Assembly (NCBI GenBank): GCA_965233675.1
Contig: OZ247498.1
Span: forward strand, 3,658,001-3,722,000
DNA: 64,000 nucleotides
Direction of reading: 5' to 3'
Origin: SZUA-309 sp965233675
Lineage (GTDB): Bacteria; Pseudomonadota; Gammaproteobacteria; Pseudomonadales; Azotimanducaceae
The first letter of the stretch is position 1; the number at the start of each line of letters is the position of its first letter. Below are positions 37,037-45,285 of the stretch, in pieces. A model generated the notes under the pieces. The model searched no databases and was not told where the DNA came from. It was given only the letters and a program-made list of their open reading frames with translations. The position numbers were made by a program, and so were the translations under genes.

Positions 37037-37321
37037 ATGTCGAGAAGGAAGTACACAGACGAGTACAAACGCGAGGCGGTCGAGCTTACCCGGCTACCCG
37101 GTGCGACAGTAACCGCTGTTGCGAGGGACCTGGGGATCAATGCCCATATGCTGGGTAAGTGGCGCACAGCCATCGAGAAGCATGGTCAGGAGGCGTTTCC
37201 GGGCCAGGGTCACGCCCGGGATGAAGAGATCATGCAGCTCAAGCGCGAGCTCGCTCGGGTGAAGAAGGAACGGGATTTTTTAAAAGAAGCGGCAGCGTTT
37301 TTCGCCAGAGAACAGAAGTAA
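37037..37321 (+). CDS. IS3-family transposase OrfA
   Basis: 94 residues, start ATG after GGGAGG. An N-terminal helix-turn-helix (YKREAVELTRLPGATVTAVA) is followed by a leucine-zipper-like helix (LKRELARVKKERDFLKEAAA). It binds the terminal repeats and dimerises. Near the end a T TTT TTA heptamer lies in frame at 37276-37282, where a -1 shift would join OrfA to OrfB. Confidence 0.93.
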   Translation: MSRRKYTDEYKREAVELTRLPGATVTAVARDLGINAHMLGKWRTAIEKHGQEAFPGQGHARDEEIMQLKRELARVKKERDFLKEAAAFFAREQK

Positions 37322-37329
37322 AGTTCCGG

Positions 37330-38190
37330 ATGATAGAGCGTTGCCGCGACGCATTCCCCGTCCGCATGATGTGTGAGCGTCTCGGTGTTTCCCCGAGCGG
37401 CTACTATGAGTGGCGGGGCCGACCTCTGAGTGAGCGCACTTTAGCCAACCGGAAGCTGCTGAAGCGTATTCGGGAACTGCATGAAGGCAGCGAAGGTGTC
37501 CTGGGCCGCAGACGTATTCACGACGATCTGCTGGACGAAGGCGTTGAAGCCGGCGTCAATCGAGTGGGCAGACTGATGAAGAAGGCCGAACTGTACGGCA
37601 TTCCGCAGCGCCGGAGCTGGCGAAAGAAGCCCAGTGCACCTCGACCATCAGCAGTGCGGAACCACCTGGATCGCAACTTCGAAGCCAGCAGTTCGAACAG
37701 CAAGTGGGTAACCGATATCACCTATGTTCGAACGGCAGAGGACTGGCTGTACCTCTGTGTTGTCATTGATTTGCATGCTCGACAGGTGGTTGGTTGGTCA
37801 ATGAGTGCTGTTCAGGATCGCCAGCTGGTGCTGCAGGCTGTCTTAATGGCGCTCTGGCAGAGGCAGGATCGATCAACCATTGTGTTGCATTCGGATCGCG
37901 GCACGCAGTTCACCAGTGATGAATACCAGCGTTTTCTCAAAGGTCACAACCTGACCTGCAGCATGAGTGCCGTAGGCAGCTGCGCAGACAATGCACTCGT
38001 CGAAGGGTTCTTCGGGATGCTGAAGCGAGAACGAGTAAATCGGCGGCGTTATCGAACACGAGCAGAAGCTAGAGCGGATATCTTTGATTACATCGAGCGC
38101 TTCTACAATCCGAGGATGCGTTCTAGACTGAAACGAGAACAGAGCAAGAAGATCACGCTAAACGAAACTGTCCGGGGAAGCGGTACCTAA
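37330..38190 (+). CDS. IS3-family transposase OrfB (DDE integrase domain)
   Basis: 286 residues in the -1 frame relative to OrfA. HTH_21-like start (GVSPSGYYEWRGRPLSERT), then the rve integrase fold with the catalytic triad: D in WVTDITYV, D in LHSDRGTQF, and E in NALVEGFFGMLKRE, with the 35-residue D-E spacing expected for IS3. The frame is open upstream back to the slippery heptamer, so an OrfAB fusion is possible. The catalytic residues are intact. Confidence 0.94.
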   Translation: MIERCRDAFPVRMMCERLGVSPSGYYEWRGRPLSERTLANRKLLKRIRELHEGSEGVLGRRRIHDDLLDEGVEAGVNRVGRLMKKAELYGIPQRRSWRKKPSAPRPSAVRNHLDRNFEASSSNSKWVTDITYVRTAEDWLYLCVVIDLHARQVVGWSMSAVQDRQLVLQAVLMALWQRQDRSTIVLHSDRGTQFTSDEYQRFLKGHNLTCSMSAVGSCADNALVEGFFGMLKRERVNRRRYRTRAEARADIFDYIERFYNPRMRSRLKREQSKKITLNETVRGSGT

Positions 38191-38193
38191 CCC

Positions 38194-38298
38194 CTCGAGG
38201 GCATAGCGGATCAGGAGGAGATTGAAGTCCTGCCCGGTCTCCCGAGCGCGATTGAGCAGGCGGGCCCGCACGGAAGCGGCGACGTTTCGTCCGTTCAT
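38194..38298 (-). pseudogene. abiEii: AbiEii/AbiGii-type toxin gene, truncated by IS3
   Basis: From an ATG at 38298 the frame reads NVAASVRARLLNRARETGQD followed by FNLLLIRYALE, the conserved start of the AbiEii nucleotidyltransferase-like toxin. It runs into the IS3 terminus after 35 codons. The catalytic region (GSxxDxD-type) is lost, so the toxin is inactive. It follows the antitoxin gene as in intact AbiE operons. Confidence 0.8.
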
Positions 38299-38365
38299 GG
38301 CGCACATCCCTGTGCGCCACCCCTCGGGCAGCTTCGCTGTGCAAAACATTCATTCTGATGTTTTG

Positions 38366-38965
38366 TCACGGCTGACTTTCCATGTAAGGGCGCATCACGT
38401 TGGTCACCCGGCAGAGCGTGGCGTAGCGCCAGAGTTCATCCATGCTGACGCGCTTGACACGCCAGGCCTCCTGAAGCGCCTCGAGTGCGACATCGAGGCC
38501 GATCTTGTTACGGAACTTGAAGCAGTCAGCCACTGTGCGGGCGACACTGGTCACGCGCACGGGCACGCCATCGATGACATGCTCCTCGACGCCAACGGTC
38601 AGCGCCTCGCCTGAGAAGCGCACGATGCGTAGTGGGGGATAGCCCATCTTTGGCGCACGTGCCTTGTTGGGGATGGCCAGCCAGACCTCGAACGGCGACT
38701 GCGTCGTGAGGTCGTGGAAGCGCAGCGCCGACAGCAGGCAGACGATGGCATGCGGGTGTTTGCGCGCCACCTCGGCCAGGGCGGTGTGCTCCGAGACCGG
38801 TCGATCCGGAAGTGCGTACAGGCCCCGTCCCACGCGTTGGAGCCTTCCTTGCCGGGCTAGGCGCGTCAGCGCAACAGTGGGCAGCCCGCGCTCAGTCAGA
38901 TCGCGTGGTCGAATGAGGCCGCGCTCTGCGGCGAGATCCAGGATGTTTTGATACGAATCGGCCAT
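38366..38965 (-). CDS. abiEi: AbiEi-family antitoxin of the AbiE abortive-infection system
   Basis: 199 residues from ATG 38965; an upstream in-frame start at 39001 is less likely because it lies in the operator. The N-terminal winged helix (LAAERGLIRPRDLTERGLPT, VALTRLARQGRLQRVGRGLY) and the AbiEi core (HPHAIVCLLSALRFHDLTTQ, SVARTVADCFKFRNKIGLDV) are clear. In AbiE (type IV toxin-antitoxin) it represses the operon and offsets the AbiEii toxin. Its partner gene is destroyed, so it is an orphan antitoxin that may still bind its promoter. Confidence 0.9.
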   Translation of the reverse strand: MADSYQNILDLAAERGLIRPRDLTERGLPTVALTRLARQGRLQRVGRGLYALPDRPVSEHTALAEVARKHPHAIVCLLSALRFHDLTTQSPFEVWLAIPNKARAPKMGYPPLRIVRFSGEALTVGVEEHVIDGVPVRVTSVARTVADCFKFRNKIGLDVALEALQEAWRVKRVSMDELWRYATLCRVTNVMRPYMESQP

Positions 38966-38984
38966 GCCGCCATGGTGTTGTGAT

Positions 38985-39015
38985 ATGTCGGTAATAGTCA
39001 ATAACTACCGACATA
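38985..39015. promoter_or_regulatory. Inverted repeat at the abiEi promoter
   Basis: TATGTCGGTA (38985-38994) and TACCGACATA (39006-39015) are exact complements 11 nt apart, ending 19 bp upstream of the abiEi start. AbiEi proteins are known to autoregulate through inverted repeats, so this is the probable operator. Confidence 0.65.
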
Positions 39016-39080
39016 AAACAACGCGGCTCGCTGCTGTCCTTTGGCCTGCGGGGAGTCGTCAGGCGGCTTACGTCACCGGA

Positions 39081-39130
39081 TGGGGGGTATTTTGGATAAG
39101 GGCGCGAAAGTACCCCGAAAAATACCCCCA
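39081..39130. repeat. Inverted GGGGGTATTTT / AAAATACCCCC motifs
   Basis: TGGGGGGTATTTT at 39081-39093 and AAAAATACCCCCA at 39118-39130 face each other. ATACCCCC motifs also occur just inside the att-like copies at 18105 and 39298. They may be integrase arm-type sites marking an island end. Confidence 0.45.
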
Positions 39131-39297
39131 GACTGAGTTGATAGGGGAAGTTAGGAGTCGAGAAGCGCAGGTAATGGAATTTCGCTCGCGCCGGACCTGA
39201 AACCCCACGAAACGCTGATGAATCGGGCCGAATCTTCGGCAGATCGGAAATCGAACTCGATTTTCTCTAAATTAATCAACTAGTTACGCTCTAATAA

Positions 39298-39385
39298 TTG
39301 GTGGAGGCGGCGACAATCACATCGCCTTATGAATCAATATCTTGCGTTGCGAAACGCGAGAAATACCCCCGAAAATACCCCCATG
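39298..39385 (+). other. tmRNA-end-like attachment site and island left end, copy 2
   Basis: TTGGTGGAGGCGGCG (39298-39312) repeats the tmRNA 3' end, and the bases after it (ACAATCACATC, then GAAATACCCCCGAAAATACC) follow copy 1 at 18105 with divergence. Same orientation as copy 1 and as the tmRNA gene's own 3' end. It is inferred to be the junction between two islands. Confidence 0.5.
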
Positions 39386-39516
39386 CAAAGCTGTTAGGAA
39401 CTGATACGGTTCGCGGGCTCAAACGGCGCTCGCGGCGTGCGATTCGCTAGCGAATCTCACGCATCTTCGGGCAATCGACCTCTGAGATAGACCGCCCTCG
39501 CCGGCCATCATGTCCG

Positions 39517-39650
39517 GTGGAAACTGTTCCCGGCAACCGCGACTTCGGCGCAAGCCACCGTTACCAGCGCCATCAACCAGAGAACACGCCGCTCTATCCC
39601 ATAGTGGAGCAACATCTTGCGGCCCTACAAGATGCGTTTCATCAGCTGAA
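39517..39650 (+). pseudogene. IS91-type transposase N-terminal fragment
   Basis: METVPGNRDFGASHRYQRHQ and ENTPLYPIVEQHLAAL are diverged versions of the first ~45 residues of the transposase at 18325. The homology stops near 39650 and the reading continues into unrelated sequence. An old copy, more divergent than the 379-bp repeat. Confidence 0.75.
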
Positions 39651-39730
39651 TCGCCGAAGCCGGTCAGTCGCGCATCGGGATGGCCGCCGGTATTGGGCCA
39701 CTTTCAGACCGTGTAACGCGAAAGCTCGGA

Positions 39731-40609
39731 TCAACCTGTGGCACCGGGAACGGACGTTCGATATTGGCGCTGTTGATTTTTCGGGATGCGGCCCGGCGAC
39801 CCGGTAACGCCTCCGAACAATATATTGCGCATTGACAGAGAGCCAAGGTCGAAGCCATCGGAAGAGTGGCTGATGCGGTCACTCGGGTTACTGGCACCGG
39901 CGACATAGAGCAGAGGAAGCCAGTGATCCGGGGTCGGATGCGCGCGCAACCCGTCATCAGTCTCCGACGCGAGCGACAGCAGAGCCGCGTAGTCGCGCTG
40001 TTCCAGGGTTGCGACAACCGCGTTGTCGAATCGGCGCGCCCAGTCCGGAGTACTGAGATCGCCTGTTCGCATTCGCGAGGAGGCATCGCGTAGATTGTGA
40101 ACAACATTTCCACTGGCCAGAATCAGCACGCCTTCCTCGCGCAACGGCGCCAGTGTGCGACCAATCTCGAAATGACGCCTCGGACTGAGACGCCGATCGA
40201 TGCTGAGCTGGATCACGGGGATGTCTGCCTTGGGATACATCCACCGCAGCACGCTCCAGGTTCCATGATCCAGCCCCCAGTCCATGCTGCTCCCTGCTGA
40301 CCCCGGGCCCAGCATCTGCAATACCCGTTGCGCCAGGTCCGCATGGCCCGATGCCGGATAGTGGATTTCGTAGAGCGCCTGCGGAAAGCCTCCGAAATCA
40401 TGGATCGTCCTTGGCTGCTCGTTGGCCATGACCCACGTGCCATCGACAAACCAGTGGGCGGAGATTGCGATAATGGCACGCGGGCTGGGAACGGATTGCG
40501 TCAGGGCCGCAAAGCCGCGGCTCCAGCGATTTTCCTCAAGCGCGTTCATCGGGGAGCCGTGTCCCGCAAAGATCGTGGGCATAGTTCCTGGTATGTGTTC
40601 TGTCGCCAT
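39731..40609 (-). CDS. DODA-type (YgiD-like) extradiol aromatic dioxygenase
   Basis: 292 residues. Class III extradiol family: GHGSPMNALEEN near the N-terminus, AISAHWFVDGTW, MDWGLDHGTWSVLRWMYPKA (shown up to 20 residues), ILASGNVVHNL, and HPTPDHWLPLLYVAGA. His residues in GHGSP, SAHW and DHGTW are the expected metal ligands. It opens catechol-type rings such as DOPA. The normal end is near SLSMRNILFG; here about 26 extra residues follow, suggesting the 3' end was joined to foreign sequence next to the IS91 fragment. It belongs to the quinone/aromatic cluster. Confidence 0.88.
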   Translation of the reverse strand: MATEHIPGTMPTIFAGHGSPMNALEENRWSRGFAALTQSVPSPRAIIAISAHWFVDGTWVMANEQPRTIHDFGGFPQALYEIHYPASGHADLAQRVLQMLGPGSAGSSMDWGLDHGTWSVLRWMYPKADIPVIQLSIDRRLSPRRHFEIGRTLAPLREEGVLILASGNVVHNLRDASSRMRTGDLSTPDWARRFDNAVVATLEQRDYAALLSLASETDDGLRAHPTPDHWLPLLYVAGASNPSDRISHSSDGFDLGSLSMRNILFGGVTGSPGRIPKNQQRQYRTSVPGATG

Positions 40610-40932
40610 TCTTGCTCTCCGTTCGGACTGGGGACGATCGCTGTTGGCTGTTGAAAGGCGTCCCGCGATTTCTGCTGAAGCGGACGCCAGGTTTGGCGGC
40701 TTCTTCCAGATGCCTGTGATGGCTCACCTCGTGCCAGCTTCCGACCGCTGTCGATCGGGATGTACTCGACCCGCGGCGCCAACGGGGGCATGGTTGTCCG
40801 AAACCTTCGTGTGACCAAGCCGCCTTTAAGCAGTTGCGCAAGCGCCTTCGAATTCAGGCCCGTCGTCCTCGATCCGGCCCAGAGTCCTGAGCCGGCCGAG
40901 GAGACGGCGGTGTGCGCTTTGCAATTCGGGTG
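40610..40932. other. Non-coding stretch between dioxygenase and DoxX genes
   Basis: 323 bp with short open frames on the minus strand but no recognisable domain or ribosome-binding site. Possibly the remains of a deleted gene between the two co-oriented genes. Confidence 0.4.
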
Positions 40933-41385
40933 TCATCGAGTACCGATCCGGCCCGCAAGAACACGATCCACAGATGCGCGGCCTGCGCCGCTGATCGCCA
41001 GCGAGACCGACGCGGCCAGCAGCGCCAGGCCGAACTCGTAGCCATTGTTGCTCATGAACAGGCCGTTGCCGATGTGCACCGCGAAGATTGCCACGACCAT
41101 CGTGAAGGCCAGCACGGCTGCGGCGGGACGAACCAGAAGCCCCGCGATCAGCGCCAGGCCGCCGAAGAACTCGGCACCGCCGGCCAGAAGGGCCATGAGG
41201 TAGCCAGGCTCGAGGCCGATCGAGGCCAGCCACTGGCCGGTGCCTTCCAGGCCATAGCCGCCGAACCAACCGAACAGCTTCTGAGCACCGTGAGCGGCGA
41301 AGATGATGCCGACCGGAATACGCAGGGCGATGGTGGCCCAGTTCGCATCGGTCGCAACAAGACCCTGGATCAGATTCTTGAACAT
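40933..41385 (-). CDS. DoxX-family membrane protein
   Basis: 150 residues from ATG 41385, with CAGGAGACATCC upstream. Another in-frame ATG at 41445 also has a good site (GAGGAG), giving 170 residues with a polar leader. Four hydrophobic segments, with HGAQKLFGWFGGYGLEGT and ALLAGGAEFFGGLALIAGLL (the DoxX core). DoxX proteins are small quinone- or redox-associated membrane proteins, often beside pirin and quinone reductases, as here. It is transcribed away from the LysR gene. Confidence 0.88.
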   Translation of the reverse strand: MFKNLIQGLVATDANWATIALRIPVGIIFAAHGAQKLFGWFGGYGLEGTGQWLASIGLEPGYLMALLAGGAEFFGGLALIAGLLVRPAAAVLAFTMVVAIFAVHIGNGLFMSNNGYEFGLALLAASVSLAISGAGRASVDRVLAGRIGTR

Positions 41386-41710
41386 GGATGTCTCCTGATT
41401 GGCTGTGAAGTGTGTGTCGGTGGTTGACGTTGCTGCGATTGTCATGGGAACTCTCCTCTCTGAGTGAATGGGCTGCGAAAAGCTCGCGACTGAGATGTCA
41501 CTCTAAAAGCGCACTTTGGAGAGATAAACATGCTAGATTGAGATTGACTGTGCCGAATTATTGAACAATTAAACAGATGCGCGTGATTACAACGCTCATG
41601 ACCAGAACAGATGCCTGAACTTACCTTGGCCCAGACTATGTATTGGCTAGGCCAGGCGGCGGGCGCTGGTCCTGGCGGCTACCTTCTTTCTGATCTGGAG
41701 TGCCTTAACG

Positions 41711-42607
41711 ATGGATCGCTTCCTCGAGATGCAGACCTTTACCTGCGTGGTTGATGCGGGCAGCTTCGTCGGCGCCGCCGATGCGCTAGGCGTGTCTAAG
41801 GCCGCGGTCTCGCGCCACGTTAACGAGCTGGAGTCGCGCCTCGGTGTCCGCTTGCTGCATCGGACCACGCGACGGCTTTCACTCACGTCGGAAGGAGAAG
41901 TTTTTCTCGCCCGTTGCCGGGAGCTTCTATCGAGCCTCAATGAAGCCGAGGCAGAGATTACGGCCAGCAGCGATACCGCGCGCGGGTTGCTGCGTGTGAA
42001 CGTGCCGGTGACTTTTGGTATCCGTCGGCTGGCGCCGCTCTGGGGAGAATTCCGGGAACGCCATTCGCAGGTCCGGCTCGACATCACGCTGGCGGACCGT
42101 CTGGTCGACTTGGTCGAGGAGGGCTATGACCTGGCGATTCGCATCGGCGCGCTGGACAGCTCCAGCCTGGTCAGCCGCCGGCTCACGGTGACGCGGCTGA
42201 TCTTGTGTGCGGCGCCTGAATATCTGGCCTCGCATGGCACACCCGAACATCCCGACGAACTTCAGGATCACGCCGTCATTGGCTACAGCTATTTTTCCAG
42301 CGGCGACGCATGGCAACTGGAAGGACCGGAGGGCCCCGTCATCGCCTCTACCCGCCCTTGCATCCATAGCAACAACGGTGACACCTGCCGCGGGGCTGCG
42401 CTCGCCGGCCAGGGAATCATCCTGCAGCCCGATTTCTTGGTTGGCGACGACATCGCGGCCGGAACCCTGGTCGAGTTGATGCCCGAGTATCGCGCGGCCG
42501 AACTAGGCGTATACGCCATTTACCCGTCACGCCGGCATATTGCGCCCAAGATCCGAGCTCTGATCGCGTTCCTGAGCGAGCACTTCGCGGATACACCCGC
42601 CAGCTAA
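41711..42607 (+). CDS. LysR-family transcriptional regulator
   Basis: 298 residues. N-terminal helix-turn-helix (MQTFTCVVDAGSFVGAADAL, GVSKAAVSRHVNELESRLGV) and a type-2 periplasmic-binding-like effector domain (LVDLVEEGYDLAIRIGALDS, GQGIILQPDFLVGDDI). It is divergent from DoxX with 325 bp between the start codons, and immediately upstream of the hydroquinone reductase/pirin/nitroreductase genes. It is likely their activator in response to quinones or aromatics, as is common for this gene set. The ligand is not shown. Confidence 0.93.
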   Translation: MDRFLEMQTFTCVVDAGSFVGAADALGVSKAAVSRHVNELESRLGVRLLHRTTRRLSLTSEGEVFLARCRELLSSLNEAEAEITASSDTARGLLRVNVPVTFGIRRLAPLWGEFRERHSQVRLDITLADRLVDLVEEGYDLAIRIGALDSSSLVSRRLTVTRLILCAAPEYLASHGTPEHPDELQDHAVIGYSYFSSGDAWQLEGPEGPVIASTRPCIHSNNGDTCRGAALAGQGIILQPDFLVGDDIAAGTLVELMPEYRAAELGVYAIYPSRRHIAPKIRALIAFLSEHFADTPAS

Positions 42608-42754
42608 CCGCAGACGCGAAGGAAGCGACTTCCTCGCCATACTGTCTCACTATCAGCAACAATTAGTTTCGAAAAGCCCTGTTTATTCGAAATCTATGGC
42701 CAAATATGCTGTTTCGCATCGTTCAAATACTGCATTCCCACGGGAGACGAAATC

Positions 42755-43726
42755 ATGCTCGTCAATGGCCGCTGGTCCGAAAACTGGCATCCGGTCCAAA
42801 ACAGCGATGCGAATGGCCGGTTCATACGGCAGCGTTCGGGATTCCGCGATCGCATCGGCGGCGACTCGGCGTTTGCGCCGGAGCGGGGGCGCTATGTGCT
42901 GTACCTGGCCTACATCTGCCCCTGGGCTTCGCGCGCGCTGATCGCCCTGCGGCTGAAGGGGCTGGAGGATGTCATCGATGTCCGCGCCGTCGATCCGCGG
43001 CTCGGCGACCAAGGCTGGGCGTTCACCCGCGATATGGGCAGCGACGTCGATGACGTCAATGGCGCCAGCCACATGCACGAACTCTACACGCAGGCCGATC
43101 CCGCCTACACCGGCCGCGCGACCGTGCCCGTCCTCTGGGACCGCAAGCGCTGGACCATCGTCAACAACGAGTCGGCGGACATCCTGCAGATCTTCGACCG
43201 CGATTTCGGCGCGCTGGCGCACCATGACATCGACCTGCGCCCAGCCGCGCTGGAGCAGGAGATCGCCGAGGTGAGCGCCTACCTTTACACAGACTTCAAC
43301 AACGGGGTCTACCAGGCCGGGTTTGCGGGGAGCCAAAGCGCGTACGACGAAGCGGTCGGCAAGGTGTTCGCGGCGCTGGATTGGATGCAGCAGCGTCTTG
43401 GCACGACACCCTGGCTGGTCGGCGATCAGTTGACGGAGACCGACATCCGCGCCTTTGTCACGCTGGTGCGCTTCGAACTGGCCTACTCCGGCCTGTTCAA
43501 GTGCAACCTGATGCCGCTGTCCGCCTACCCGGCGGTGTACGACTACCTGGTCCGACTGCTCAAGATCCCGGCCTTCGCGGCCAGCGTTCGCCCGGATCAC
43601 ATCAAGGCGGGCTACTACTCGATCAAGGCCCTGAATCCGGGTGGGATCATTCCCGCCGGGCCGGCGCTCGACTACATGCCCGCCTGCTTGAGATCGCAAA
43701 CAAGTGTCCGGTGTATCGCACGCTGA
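42755..43726 (+). CDS. Glutathionyl-hydroquinone reductase (Xi-class GST)
   Basis: 323 residues, ATG with GGGAGACGAAATC upstream. The active-site CPWASR lies near residue 54; its Cys forms the mixed disulfide with glutathione. The Xi-class landmarks WTIVNNESADILQIFDRDF, TDFNNGVYQAGFA, VGDQLTETDIRAFVTLVRFE (first 20) and YYSIKALNPGGIIPAGP are all present. It reduces glutathionyl-hydroquinones formed from quinone stress. The last 18 residues (MPACLRSQTSVRCIAR) differ from the usual end and may reflect a frameshift. Confidence 0.92.
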   Translation: MLVNGRWSENWHPVQNSDANGRFIRQRSGFRDRIGGDSAFAPERGRYVLYLAYICPWASRALIALRLKGLEDVIDVRAVDPRLGDQGWAFTRDMGSDVDDVNGASHMHELYTQADPAYTGRATVPVLWDRKRWTIVNNESADILQIFDRDFGALAHHDIDLRPAALEQEIAEVSAYLYTDFNNGVYQAGFAGSQSAYDEAVGKVFAALDWMQQRLGTTPWLVGDQLTETDIRAFVTLVRFELAYSGLFKCNLMPLSAYPAVYDYLVRLLKIPAFAASVRPDHIKAGYYSIKALNPGGIIPAGPALDYMPACLRSQTSVRCIAR

Positions 43727-43763
43727 GCTCGGAAATTCGGATTCAAACACAGGAGATCAAGTC

Positions 43764-44681
43764 ATGAGCATCCAAGCCACAGCGGACCCCGCCTGCAACG
43801 GCTGCGAGTCGACCCCCGACATCGCAACCCTGATCGATGGCAAGCCGCGCGATATCGGCGGCTTCGGTGTGCGGCGGCTCCTTCCGTCGGCCGCTCGCCG
43901 TCGGGTCGGCCCTTTCGTGTTTTTCGACCACATGGGTCCGGCGAACCTTGCTGCGGGCCAGGGACTGGATGTGCGGCCCCACCCGCATATCGGCCTGGCC
44001 ACGGTTACCTACCTGTTCGACGGTGAGATCCTGCACCGCGATAGCCTGGGTTCGCGGCAGGCAATCCGCCCTGGCGCCGTCAACTGGATGACGGCCGGCA
44101 GCGGCATCGTGCATTCCGAGCGCAGCGCCGATCAGGAGCGCTGGAACCCCTCTCAGCTCGACGGACTGCAACTCTGGGTGGCGCTGCCCAGCGCCCACGA
44201 GGAGACCGATCCCAGCTTCCACCATCACCCAGCGGATTCGCTGCCGCTGGTGGATCGCGACGGCAACCAGCTACGCGTTCTGGCCGGCGAGGCCTACGGT
44301 GCCAGTTCGCCAGTGCACGTGCTCTCGCCACTGTTCTACGTGGAGGCTTTCCTGTCGGCCGGTGGAACCCTGAACCTGCCAGACGATTATGCCGAGCGGG
44401 CTCTGTACGTCGTCGAAGGCGCGGTTTCATGCGGGCCGGAACGCGCCTCACCGGGCCGCATGCTGATATTCGAGACCGGCCGCGCGATCCGCATCAGCGC
44501 CGAGCATGGTGCGCGCGTCATGCTTTTCGGCGGGGAACCGCTGGACGGCGAGCTGCACATCTGGTGGAACTTTGTCTCCAGCTCAACGGACAGAATCGAG
44601 AAGGCGCGTCACGACTGGCAGGCCGGACTTTTTCCCACGGTGCCCGGCGATGAGCGTGAGTTCATCCCTGCACCCCACTGA
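43764..44681 (+). CDS. Pirin-family protein
   Basis: 305 residues from ATG 43764 with AGGAG; an in-frame codon at 43704 lies inside the previous gene. Bicupin: metal ligands in PHPHIGLATVTYLFDGEILH (first 20) and IVHSER, then the second cupin with lost ligands (GRMLIFETGRAIRI). Pirins of this type oxidise flavonoids such as quercetin or act as redox-sensing partners. It is 37 nt after the hydroquinone reductase gene, in the same operon. Confidence 0.93.
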   Translation: MSIQATADPACNGCESTPDIATLIDGKPRDIGGFGVRRLLPSAARRRVGPFVFFDHMGPANLAAGQGLDVRPHPHIGLATVTYLFDGEILHRDSLGSRQAIRPGAVNWMTAGSGIVHSERSADQERWNPSQLDGLQLWVALPSAHEETDPSFHHHPADSLPLVDRDGNQLRVLAGEAYGASSPVHVLSPLFYVEAFLSAGGTLNLPDDYAERALYVVEGAVSCGPERASPGRMLIFETGRAIRISAEHGARVMLFGGEPLDGELHIWWNFVSSSTDRIEKARHDWQAGLFPTVPGDEREFIPAPH

Positions 44682-44697
44682 ATCGGAGGAATACATC

Positions 44698-45285
44698 ATG
44701 AATCGAGTTGCGCCAACTGACGCCCCCATCCAGGAACTACTGAGCAAGCGCTGGAGCCCGTATGCGTTTGATCCCGAACGCACGGTCGCTGCCGAAGACC
44801 TGCATGCACTCTTCGAAGCCGCGCGCTGGATGATGTCGTCCTACAACGCCCAGCCCTGGCGCTACATTGTCGGCACGCGCGATGGCAGTCCCGAGATCCG
44901 TGACCGCATTTTCAACGTGCTGCTGGAGGGCAACCAGCCTTGGGCCAGGAATGCGCCGGTGCTCGCTCTGGGCATCGTGCAGCACAACTTCGAACACAAC
45001 GGCAAACCTAACAAGGCCGCGGTTCACGACCTCGGCGCCGCCTCCGCCGGTTTGACCTTCGAAGCAGCGGCTCGCGGCCTGGCCGTCCACCAGATGATCG
45101 GCATCGATCCAGACAAGGCGCGTGAGACATTCGAGCTGGCGGACGGGCTGGAGGCTTTCACCGGTCTGGCCATCGGCTACCCCGGCGAGGCGTCCATGAT
45201 TCCCGACGAATACGCGCAGCGTGACCGGCAACCGCGCGAACGTAAAGCGCTCGCCGAGATCATCCTCGCAGGATCGATCGGTTGA
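44698..45285 (+). CDS. Nitroreductase-family oxidoreductase
   Basis: 195 residues, ATG with GGAGGAATACATC. Pattern of FMN-dependent nitro/quinone reductases: LLSKRWSPYAFDPERTV (an RRSxR-like start), EAARWMMSSYNAQPWRY (FMN-binding), DLGAASAGLTFEAAARGLAV, and EAFTGLAIGYPGE. It reduces quinones or nitro-compounds with NAD(P)H. Last gene of the LysR-reductase-pirin operon and last gene before tmRNA. Confidence 0.9.
   Translation: MNRVAPTDAPIQELLSKRWSPYAFDPERTVAAEDLHALFEAARWMMSSYNAQPWRYIVGTRDGSPEIRDRIFNVLLEGNQPWARNAPVLALGIVQHNFEHNGKPNKAAVHDLGAASAGLTFEAAARGLAVHQMIGIDPDKARETFELADGLEAFTGLAIGYPGEASMIPDEYAQRDRQPRERKALAEIILAGSIG

Larger units (their letters stand above)
36975..38193 (+). mobile_element. 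Complete IS3-family insertion sequence (1219 bp)
   Basis: Terminal inverted repeats start GGGTTAGGTACCGCTT at 36975 and as the complement at 38193. They match at about 25 of 27 positions. They enclose orfA and orfB. No matching short target duplication is visible (TAC on the left, CTC on the right), and the two flanks belong to unrelated genes, so a deletion or recombination followed insertion. Confidence 0.9.

Noticed and set aside
39510..39716. Independent gene downstream of the second att-like site
   Set aside because: Its start is a diverged copy of the IS91 transposase start and it then runs into unrelated sequence, so it is called a pseudogene fragment.
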